Below, in pieces: positions 38,401 to 50,859 of a stretch of DNA of 64,000 nucleotides (its first letter is position 1; each line of letters starts with the position of its first letter). Under the pieces are notes generated by a model. It ran no database searches, was not told the DNA's origin, and saw only the letters and a list, made by a program, of their open reading frames with translations. The translations under genes and the position numbers were made by a program. The DNA comes from Trichobilharzia szidati (taxonomy: Eukaryota > Platyhelminthes > Trematoda > Strigeidida > Schistosomatidae), in the NCBI GenBank assembly GCA_944472155.2, contig OX235279.1, forward strand, positions 120,272,110-120,336,109, written 5' to 3'.

Positions 38401-41400
38401 TTTCCAATGGTTCTCCGATTGATATCAGCTCATGATGAAATCCTGTAACCAGTCAGTCAAATCCTTACAAACCAGTACTTGAAGATGACGATAATGTTGT
38501 GTAGCACTCAATTTTAAACCAGTAGAGTTTGGGTTCTGACCACACTTAAGGTATCCGAAATTTGTATTATCAGTTAATATTATCATTCATCATGTAGTGA
38601 GTGTGTGGCGTTACTAAGTCCCGTAACACCCATGTGATTGTTGATTGACGTAAAATATTGCATATGACACTATTTATCAAAAGTATAAAATGAAACACTG
38701 AATAAGTCAACAATGTATTTATCTTTCGACTAGATGAACTTTTTGTCTACTGTGCGTTTTGTTAAGAAAAAATAAAATAAAAATGAATACTGCATATGTC
38801 TATTCTTCTTCTTCTTCTTCCTCTTTTTGTATTGTGAATAAACATTGTAACATATGTTCATGTATATTATGCATTTGAGATGTGTTGTGCTTGTAGTTTT
38901 GGCGTGGTAGTTACTGCACGTATACGACATCTGTTTTGGGTGGTCAAAAATTCCCCCAATTTTTCCTCTATTTGTTTGTTTCTACCCGTTTTTCTTGTCT
39001 TGTTTCAACATTTTGACTTTTTAAAACTTTTTCATTGTTTGATGAAGGACACATTTTCTTAGAAGATTTTTGATACTTTTCAAACTGAATTGTCGCCATC
39101 ATGCACTATTAAGGAAGACTGCATTGATTTAGGGGTGTTTTTTGTCTACACTAGCAACCATTTCTACCTATTCTTTGACTCATTGGGTAGTACGTGGTAG
39201 GTTGTGCCTGCCAACTAATTTCCAAACACTTTCATTGCCATTCTTCGGAGCGAGCAGGTAGGAGAGAAACGGTATGTTCCACTTGTATTTGAAAGTTGGT
39301 CAAATGACACACATAGTCAGGAAGGTCAATCAAATGCCTCAAGTCTCTCTAGTATACAAAAATGATGGAAACAAGATCCCAGTCGCATATGCATTGATTT
39401 CTATGACGAAATTCTGGCACCACCAGCCGATGTCAGAAGACTGTGAAATTTGTATTGTGTATATCCTGCCAGCAGATAAATCAGTTTATCAACGAGCTAT
39501 CCAAATTAGCTCGAAAGACATCAGTTTTGATACATGGTGGAGTATCAGTAAAGACACATGAGGTACAGAGTAATCTGACTCATAAAACTACTTGTAAATA
39601 TTTGTCCCCACTACGCATTATAGTCCTATTCTATGAACTTCTGTTGTTGTATCTTGAAGAACAGATCCTTTCTAGAATTCGATGTTATGATTATAATTTA
39701 TTGCATTGTGCTTAAGATATCTCTTTTTCTGTATGTTTTCCGGATTCCTAGCAATGTACAACATGCATTTCAGCTGTCTACATATGCTTCCGTTCAACTA
39801 TTTCACTTTTGTGCTCTATATGGTTTATTGGCTTGACAACTGAAACTAAAGGTCATAAGGCTTTCCTATATGTTATTATATATATCATATTACTGTTTCA
39901 AGTTTGATCAAGGATCGATGACAGTTGGAGAACCATTGAAAACCAGGGAGTATTGGACACCTGTTTCGTCCTCACAACCCAATAGCAGATAATTGAATCG
40001 TATTATTATCATTATTGTTATTATTATTATTATCAACGTGATTATTGCTTAACCACATAAATATTCCTATATCGTTTCGATTTTTTCCGTCAAACTACTA
40101 ACATCTTTTCCATCTCTCCTCTTTTGTTAATTTCAGCTGCGTGCTAGACCTCCCCATTTGATTAAGAAGAAACCATTTATTGATTTACCTGTCTCAAGTC
40201 GAAATGAATCACCTCAACTAACCTCACCGAGTAATTCTCAACCCAAGAGTAAACAATTACTCAAACGAGAGATTGGCAGTGTCACTATGCCTCCAGTTTG
40301 CCTAATTGAATTCGATTCAAATGCATCAAATGTATCTTTGTGTCCTACTAATGTTCCACAAGACACAATCTATCCTCTACCTGTAGATAAAGGAGAAGTA
40401 AGTTTTAATAGTTGTTGAAATGAATATTTTGCTATCACCATGATACTTTATGCTTTGTCCTGTTAACAAAAACTTCAAGAGCATGTTGGTAATATTTTTT
40501 TATTCTTCAACAAAGCCTGAAAATTTTTTAACTCTCCTTAAATCTGTGACTACTGCAAGGTACAGTGACTTCTTGTACTCTCTGAAAAGTTGTGAAGTTC
40601 TGTGTTTTCTTCTCCTCAACATAATGACTGCATTCACGATTGTTTTTTACGAACTTTAGCTAGTAAAGAAATAATGGAAGCAAATATTTAAATAACTGAA
40701 AATCTCTCTGGAAGATTGTTGAAATCGAGTTACAACTCTCTTCTTCAGGATTACAGTTTTCTGGTGAAAGAATAGTGGAAGGATGCTGTGCGGTCGTCAT
40801 AATTTGACTTTCAACTTTATATATAACCATAATGTCTAGATACTCGTAATCTTATGCATGTATTTTCATTCTTATCTACGAATGAATAAGTGAATAGTTA
40901 GGCCACTGGATGTAGAACTCCACCCATGAAAAGTTGGATTCAGGAAAGGTATATCATGTGCTCATCTAATTACGACTCTACGCACCAGCATAACAGAACA
41001 AAATATCGAATGTCAGTCAAATCTCTACCTTAACTTCATCAACTTCGAAAGGCTTTCGACAGCGTCGACCGAGAAGTAATTTGGAAACTACTTCAACACT
41101 ACGGCGCGCATTGCTCAAATATTTCTCAACCATATCCAACAGCTGTATGACAATGCTGTGTGTCAAGTGACTCACAGCGGAAAACTCAGTGAAGCCTTCG
41201 AAGTAAATACATAAGTAAAACAAGGCTTCGTGTTATCACCGATGATATTCCTAATTGTAGTGGACTAAATTTTATGCGTCAGACTGTGCGTGAGAGTGAA
41301 AAGATAGGAATACGCTGGACCACCGATAAGAAGACTGTAGAAGATCTGGATTTCGCACGTTGTTGATTTATGTTTAATATCACACAGAATCGAAGAATTG

Positions 41401-44400
41401 CAGGCGAAAACCAACAACCTGGCAGCAGAGGCAGACAGCGAAGACAGGACTGCAGGTGAATATAGAGAAAACGGAGGTGATGAAGATAACCAGCCAACCA
41501 ATAATAAAAAGCACCGGTCACTATCAACAGGAGAAATTTGAAAGATGTCGCTTCCTTCCTTCTCTTATTTAGGAAGCATTATTTCAACCACAGCCAGGGG
41601 AACGAATGAAGGTGTGAAAGCCAGCCAGCCAGTCAGAATCCGAAAGGCAAGATACACCTTTATCAAACTGAAATCAGTTTGGAAATCTTCTGCACTCCAA
41701 GAACAAGATTCGAATTTTACACACTGATGTAAAGTCATTTCTTTTATGTGGGTCAGAAACTCTTCATGTCACGAAAAGGACTTCCAACAGGCTATGGCTG
41801 ACTTTTATCAACAGCTGTCTCCTCTGGCTTTGTATTGAAGATCAAATGGCTGGCCAGAAAGAATTAGGATGAAGAAACTGACAACAAACCAACGAAGAGT
41901 TAACTGCTCGACAAATATGTAGAAGAAAATGGAGATGGATTGGACATACGTTGAGTAGACCATCGAATGACATCGCGCACCGTGCCACAGCTCGAATGGG
42001 ATTCCAATGAGAAGCGACGAGTGGGTCGTCAGGGCGAGGGTGACATGGAGGAGATCGTGTGGGGAGAAGATGAGAGGTTATAGGAAGTAGTGAGGCGAGT
42101 TGAAGAGGACCACAGAGAATAGAACAAAGTGGAGATGTGTTGTTGAAGTCCTGTGTTGGACTCGGAACCCAAGGGAATAATAGTAATAGGCTTTTTGTGA
42201 GAAAGTGTTTAAATCATAGATACAACATGACAACTGCATAGTATGGCATATGTATTTCCTCTACGTCGAATAATTCTTAACTTTGTCAGTGAATGTTTCT
42301 ACAAACTCATTATCATTCTGATTGGAGAAATCGCCAACTGATTTAATTGTTGAATGTTTTGCGCATACGATGAACTCTTATGCCTTTTTGTTAAATAAAA
42401 TGTATTCTCCCCGTTGTCAGTTGTGTCATAATAAAACAGTTTGTTCAGCTGCATACAAAAGACGGATTTGTAAAGTCATTTGGAGATGATACTGAAAAGC
42501 TTCATGAGCAATATCAGGAGGCAGAAAGAAAGTGTTGTTAAAAGTAAGGGTTCGCTTGCGTATGCCAAAGAAACGTCGTGCAGCCTTTTTCTTAGCTTTA
42601 AAACCATACCTATATACTAGAAAGATGTGAAAGAATTCGCGACACTGTTTCAATATTGTTTTCGTATATCATAGTTCTTACTATTCAGAAGGCAAACCAC
42701 GACATTTCTGTCCGGAAGCGTTCTGTCCAATCCCTTTTAATGTCTTGGCTTTGTTTACAGTCTTATTTTCTCTTGTGAATAATATGCTTCTTTCCATTCG
42801 TTTACATACAAGTAATGATTTTTGATTGGGATACCATCACTTAGTGTTTGAACATGTTTTTTGACTAAGTAAGACCATTGGAAAAATTAATTATTCATAA
42901 TTAACCCTTTTTTCTCTTTTGTGATATGCTGTCCAATATGTTTTGTTACCGTTTGATACTAACCCTTGGTTTTTGTTGGCATTTGACATATTGAAAAATT
43001 ACTGTTTAAGTTTGTAGCGTTGATGAAAAGTTATACAAAGAGTTTCCTTTCCCGATTTTCGTACTCTTTAACTGCTGCCGTAATTTTTTCTCGATTAATT
43101 ATCATTTCTTTGATATTATTGATATTGATGAGTTCTTGTTGATTAACTGATCACTATTAGATTAGTAAATTATGGGTTCAAGTTGCTGTGTACCGGTGTA
43201 GAATTCTTGGGTCAGTTGTTCATTATGCACTACATTACACAATTTCCTTTCCGTCTGCAAGTTGATTCCCTAGGGAATAAGTCCTATTCTTAAAAAATAT
43301 TATTCTTCCTTAAGCCGTTCGTGTTCATCAATATTCAATCTGGATTTACATTTTCTCTAATGCTGCACGTTTTAATTCATTTTTTAGTCACTTTTGCACC
43401 TAATCTTGCCGTTTTTGTTCACTTTTTTCCTCCCGTACGATTTTCCTCGTCTTCATTATGCTGCGGTAATTTGCATAGCTAAAAAAATATGTTTTATGCT
43501 TTTTTGTGTATGATTGAAGGCGTAGTTCACTTTACACGGTACCTTTCCTTTATCCAATCATGGTTTGGATTGTTAATAATGTGAATCTGTAGTCATGCCT
43601 AATGGATTTTCTCCAATGCATTTACATTCTTTCTTAGAAATGCGCATCTACCAACTGTTGTGCAGCAGTATTTGTTTAAGTTTAAAAGCTTTTTCAGGTT
43701 GATTTCAATAAATTGCGCTGAATGCATGTATTATTTTTATTGCTACCACTGTAACTATCGCTATTATTATTATTGTTATTAATACTATTATTATCATTAT
43801 TATTATTTTTATTTAATATTCGTCCAATATTCACTGGGTTATATTTGTTATAATCTTGTTGTCGGTAAATGTTAAAATTGAGATTTCTTGTATTAATAGA
43901 TAATATGTTTCTTCTGGTCCTTTTTTCCTTTCTCACTGATCCTAAATGCTCTGACAAGCAAAGCTTTTACAATAGTTATTCGATTAATTGGTATTATCAG
44001 ACTTTTGTTCTCCATTTGGAATCATGGATAACTCTTATACTGTATAGTATGTAATAATGTCTGTAGAATGGTTTAATTTCCCAGTCGCCAATTGCTAGTC
44101 GTGCTAATAAATGGCATAGAATACTATTTGTTGAAATTGTTATTTGAATTTCCCCGTTGATTAATTCTCTTGAACTGAGATGTTCGGGTTCTCTTCACAT
44201 GTAGGTTTCATTACAGGTGAACTAGTGGGTGTCACACTAACCAACCTCGATGCTTTAGAGATTGACCTGTTGCTAGGAGTATGCAGATGTTATTATCCTT
44301 TTATGGTGAAGAATCTAACGAAATGAAGTCCTTTTAAGCCAATGGGCGAAAATCTCAGTATGTTTAGTATACGCATGTCTCATACCAGATGTAGAATTAC

Positions 44401-47400
44401 CCTACAGGATTGATCCGTACTGACTACTAGTTAAGCATAAACAGTAAAGTGCTTGAATGTAATGAGCACTTTACTTATTTAGGAAGTTGCATCAACCATA
44501 ATTAGCTAATTCCTGACGAAATCCTACTACAGAGAGAAAATGTTCGTTGGATATTTGACAACTTGCTTCATTTTTAGTGCTGGCATGATATTCGGCTATT
44601 CACCAAAAGACTGTGCATCAGATCGACTCATTTTACTTAACGCCTTTGAGATATCGCTGTCGAAGGTGGGAGACATAAACAGATCAGCCTCTCTGGTTGT
44701 AAATATCTCCATTCGATCCCTCATGTTAAGTATAGTGATTTGTTCAGTATTAATGAAGTTAGCCGTAGTGTTAGCAAGGAGAGTAAATTCATGGATTGAA
44801 ACGACTAGGAAATGTATGACATGTGTCGACTCCCCGCCTTCTTTGATGAACACTATCAGCTGAAGTACGACTAGGTTTGAAAAGAGTTTCGGGTGGTGAC
44901 GAGATCGTGACGTTTCTGACTGTCAATCTAGGTCGCGTTGGCAAGTGATGACTATCTGTCTGAGGTTCTCAAGATACTAAGAACCTATTGTATATACTTT
45001 CTGTTAAATGGCTAGAACTCATTCTCCACTTGTTATCACTATTCAAATCTTGAAACTCACCACGATTCTTCATTTAATTATCTTCTCTTCTGTACATTTT
45101 GTTCACATTCGTTTCTTCACACTCTTTTTTGTAAATTTCTTATGTAGGCTTCCAAATTTGACAGCTTTAACTGCCTCATTTTTGTGCAAAGCTTTACTTT
45201 GATAAGTCTCTCAAGCATCTATCAATTACGATACACTATTGGTATGTGTTGTGTTAATTTTTCCTAATACCGGCTTGGAAAAGTTTAACTACGATGGAAA
45301 CTTAGCCTTATTTTAGAAAAGTTGTATGTATAAATCATCGAGGGTAAATTCCACTGTGAAGATAAACACTTAAACTTGTGTAGAGTCGAAGAACTAGTAA
45401 GAGAATGGAAACTGTTATTGGCCTTTAGAAATCTTACAACTTGTGCGAAAGTAGGTTGATAACCGTGGCATGTTTTCCTCAAATTGACATTAGTTACTTG
45501 GTTTGATCAACTGAATCCTTTGCACCATTCTCTCGAATCAGAATGAAAATTAAAATAAATTATTATGTTATGTTTGTGGAAGGCAATGAAGGTGGATAGG
45601 ACACGAGTGTAAAGTGACAGGTTGTGGGTCCGAGAGTGAAACATCGTAGGTCATGTGGGGAGAAAATCAAAGCTTGTTGGCAATCGTTGGGTAAGCTGGA
45701 AAATACTCCAGTGAAGTGAGTGAAATTGAAATGTGCTGTTGAAGCCTTGTATTCCACTTAATGAAACCCAAGAAAGTAAGAATAATATTTGCAATGTACA
45801 TTTAGCGAATCGATTGTAGAATGGTGATCAGTTCCATTTGTTTCAATGGAAATCACGCTCATCAGATTTCTTAGAGTTTGCAGATACGTTGTTGCCGATA
45901 CTTGCTAATCAACATAGAACTTAGATCTGAGAGTTCTGCTAACTCACTGATTGGTTTTTTTTTCCTTCACGTTCCCCAGTGGAACATAGGGCTTCAAGCT
46001 AGTGGCTTGAAGTTTCTGTAGCAGTGTTCATTTTACAGGATGAGGTCGCTAGCCTCATGCCCAACCTTTCCTCTTCACCAGCATTACTTCTAGCTTAGAG
46101 AGGCAAAGGAGTGCGTCGGCCGGGGATCGAACCTCGGACCATGTGCATGGTCGGCGAGCGTCATAACCGCTATACTACCGACGCACTACTGATTGGTTTA
46201 CTAGTAGGTAATTGTCTTATCATTTGAATAAGCCTTCGTAATAAGTGAAATGAATACAAACTGTTCACATCACTCAGCGACAATAATAAAAAAATAAAAA
46301 ATTCGAAGCACCTCTCAGCATTAAGTGAACCGATTGTTTGTCTAAAGTTGAATACACTGTTAATAAAGAGTCCTACTTTGTATAAGACTGAATGAAAGGA
46401 CTTACATTCGGTTCAAGTTTTTTCGACTGCATGTTCTTTTACGATTGATTTTCTTCGTTCTTTAGTGTTATGATGTCTAATATGGTTGGAATTATTCTTA
46501 TTTTAAACAAGTTACTTTTATTTTACATGTCACTGATCAGTATTTCCCAATTTAACAGGATTTGTTTTCATTCCCTTGCGTTCCAAGTGGAGCATAGGGC
46601 TTCAAGCTTCAGCTCTGAAGTTTCAGTAGCTGCGGTGTTGTTGCTTCTTACAGCGTCGGATTGCTAACCATACGCCTAAGTCTCCTTGCGCTTAGGCTAG
46701 CCAGGGCTTAGAAGTGCGTTGGCTGGAAGTCGAACTTGGATCACTTTTGTGGGTGGCTATCATTTTACCACTGAACCGCTGACGTATATTTAACTAGATT
46801 ATCTCTCTTTAATTCTCATCATACAAAAGGGTAGAATTCGACTTAAGCAGGCATGCTTATAGTCTAACATTATTTAGTATTCATATATACACAAAATGTT
46901 TCTGTAAATTGTCAAAAGCAGTTTATCATTAGTGCAGATAGTAAGGACAACAAAGCGATTTACTATAAGAATAAAACTTGTGCACTGTGGTAGAGTGTAA
47001 TTCCATTATGGGTAAATTTTGTTTTGATAAAGTCTCATTAAACATTACTGTATAACACTGTGAGACTTTATCAAAACAAAATTTACCCATAATGGAAGCG
47101 ATTTGTTATTTTTGATGAACAGAAATAAAGAATAACTATGATGAGTGGAACTCGTGTGTTTCGGAGTTCGACAAAGTTTTATTTCTGGGTATCTAACAAT
47201 CTTCATGTAGTTCTTAATAATAAAATGTGAATGGTATACAATTTGTACTGCTTTCTGAATCATAAGATTTTGGTACGCTTTTAGTGGAAATGTAGCTAAT
47301 TGGCTTAAAAACCCTACTCTCACCCAAAGGGTCCCGAGTTCGGATCGTACTCTACTTACTTTAGCTTGGAAAAGTGTATAGTATTATTAAATCTCAACTA

Positions 47401-50400
47401 CATTAAAATGTCTATTTTGGGTAACAGAATTCTAACTGGGATGCTGGTATTCAGCTTACTTTCACTGAATCTAGGATTACCCAATATAGAATTAGTTTTT
47501 TTTTAAATCTCCAATTACTGTTTGAACTTCCTTCACTCACCTGACAAAATGGTATTGTTACGAAAGCAGCCCAAAACAACCTGATGGTCACAACAGTAGT
47601 CTTTTGTAAGTTTAAGTATCATCTTTCACCCTTTGGATCTCGGTAGTTGCTTTGAATCTCTCTGGTCTGTTTTCGTAACCTTTATTATTAATTCAAATGC
47701 TGAGATGTGTACAATAAAAAAATCTAGTCACTTTCATCGTTAACTTTTGAAGAAAAAATAATGCTAATATAGATTGAAAATCACTCATTTCATCATTTTT
47801 TCTCATTCTCTCTCATACACTTATATCACCTATTCACTAACAAAATTAGTAATTTTGTTTGAAAACGATGTAAAGAGAAATTAATTACAACTTTCTTTTT
47901 CAATGTATGTATGTAAAAAAGAATGAATATATAAGCAATTCAGTTGACTGACTGATCTCACTCAGTATCGTTTTTCTGTGTATTTTATTTATTGCTGAAG
48001 TGATTTCGATAAGACTGAAGGGGAGAAATAGGGTGTGTGTGTTTGTGTGTGTGTGAGAGAGCGAAAGAAAACGGTGAGTTAGCGAGTGAGAAAGTAAAAG
48101 GTGAAGAGAAAAAAAATTATTGTCTTTTCTTGATAATTTCATGTATCTTTTTGTTTTGTTTCTTCTTGTTCACCTCTTTATACTTAGTTGAAGTGTCTGT
48201 GCTGGCTAGTGAATAAGTACAGGAAAATACTATCTTTTCTTTTCGTTAAGAGGGTGTATATAGTTTCTACGGTGTGCTTTATCTCTACATTCAATTTAAT
48301 TATTCTCATTTTTATGTTTGTCGTCACTATTACGTTGCCTTGTCTCTTCCACTGTTTCTCTTTCTCTCAATCTCTCTCTCTCTTTCATTATTCTATTATC
48401 ACCTTTTATGTGATTTTCCTTCGAATACAATCATTACCATTTAATCATTTAGGCAGTTTTCTGTAAAGCTATAAACTTAATTATATGTGAGTCAGCCAGT
48501 CTTAAAAGCTTCCTGGTTCATCTCTCTGTTGAAATTCCCTTCGTAACCTGTATATCCAGGATATAGGTGCTGTAGATATGCTGAAGACGTGCTTACAAAT
48601 CACCATCGTGTTTTCATTCCACTGACTGGTTGATTCACGTTATAAATATCTTGTAATGGACATTTGTAAAATCTTAACGAAATTAAAATGCGTAATTCCA
48701 ACGTTTCAATTCGGCAAACTGGTCCGAACTTCTTCAGGGAAATTAATCGAAATTAATATAACATAAAAAGGACATCTCTTGTTTTTAAAAACTTTGTCCA
48801 ATCATATGAGTCATGAAACAGTCATCAAAATATAATAAACAAACAAAATTGTATGAGCTTTGTGATCACTGGGTGCCCAATTATCATAGAACTATTCTGT
48901 CAAATCTTGACCACAGTTCATATGAATTATCTTATAATGGTTGTGTATAAATTTTGAGTAATTGCAGTACTCGTTGACGTTAGATTAAATTCATGAAGAA
49001 ATATGTTTCTTTTATCAAGGCTGAAGATATACCTTAGTCACGTGTGTACTCATTTGTCTATTTTCCCATATACCAAGGATGAAGACTTTTCTTTTATTAT
49101 TGATATTTCTCAAAAGTTGTAGGAAAACAAATCGAATATCATCTTCGTTGTGATTGTTGTTCTTAGTGGTGTTGATCATGATGATTATGAAAAAATGAAC
49201 AGTTGCGTGATTATTATGTGATGATGTAGATTGTTTTCATAGATTATTGACTGAATAAATTATTTGCATACATGTTTGTTAAATACACGTAAGATAATAA
49301 GGAAATAAGAAAAATGAGAGAAAACAAGAGTAAACTTTCTCAATATTTATCACTGCGATATTGATTAGTCGGCAGAGATGGGTGGTGGTGAATGGCTTAA
49401 CACCAGTTGCTGTTTGGTTTACATCTGAGAATTCTTCAAATAGTCCAATGAATTGGTTCTGGTGGAGAAGGGAGCGTGACGTATATGCTTTAGGTTAACT
49501 ATGAATGGTCAGTTTGTGCGATAGCAGCAGGTTTTTGCAGGAAATGTCAAATTATAATAACATTTATAAAAACCTAATTTCACAAATCTATCTTAAATTA
49601 AGGCAGACTAAAGTTGGCTGAATGTGGCTAACTACTTTATGTATTCGTATCCGAATACTAGGTGGAATTGTAATCTCTTAAAAGAACAAAATAGAGTGTT
49701 CAGTGGTAGCGATTTAATTGATCTCAAGGTGTAATTCCATTATGGGTAAATTTTATTTTGATAGAGTCTCACAGTGTTATACAGTAATATTTACTGATGA
49801 CGTTTCGAGCACAATTTATTGCTCATAATCATATCAAGGTTATACCTTGATATAACACCTTGAAATAACATCAGCTGCCAAAAATGTCAGTAGATTATGT
49901 CTAAGAGAAGAATTACATCGAGTTACTGTGAAACTAAATAATTTACGAAATGAAATAGAAAAAGTCAAACACAAACTCAAATATCACCTTGATATGATTA
50001 TGAGCAATAAATTGTGCTCGAAACGTCATCAGTAAATATTACTGTATAACACTGTGAGACTCTATCAAAATAAAATTTACCCATAATGGAATTACACTCT
50101 ACCACAGTGCCCAAGTTTTATTCTTATATCAATGATCTCAAGGTGGGTGTCGTCGCAAACCGACCTCTTGAAATCAATCAAATTCTTGACATCTTCACAC
50201 CCAAAGATTAATGTACTAGTGATCGACTACAGGATGGTCTTTCCACAGTTGTAATGAGTTTTTTTTACCTGTAGGAATCACCAAGTATGGTTTAAGGATA
50301 GATAGATACTTGTCGATGGCATTAGTTGGCGGTAGCACCATATCACGAATTGTCGAAGATTTGAATTCGCAGGTTATTAGACTCCAACCTAGCTGTTGCA

Positions 50401-50814
50401 CAGTGAACAGACTCGTCTTGTTGTAACCTGGAGATCTTGTGCACTACTGAAGAGTCACAAAGGAAACCAATGCCATTTTGCCGACGAAGTCTACCATCAA
50501 AACAGGGTTGTCCATTCATCTTTATGCCTTTGGCCTGGAAAGTTACGTTTGAATCAACCATGTAACCATACAATTTTGTCTACAAGATTATATTTTCTAT
50601 ATTTCGACCAGATTTTATCATAGATCAATCATTTCTCATTATGATGTCAGTATGTTTATGTGTAGTTTCATAATTTATGCTTATAAGTTTTACTGCATTA
50701 TTTAAATTTTATATGCAGAATAACGACATAAAGACCAGTAAATTATTGATAGTAATAATAATCACGAGGTGTGCACCTTACAATCCACATTTGACACCAT
50801 GAAAGACAGCCTAT

Positions 50815-50859
<45 letters not shown>

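Noticed and set aside
43694..43957. Asn-rich minus-strand open frame
   Set aside because: It is produced by an ATT/TTA microsatellite and has no conserved residues.
47331..47355. Box B-like GAGTTCGGATCG
   Set aside because: No matching box A at the right distance and no repeat body.
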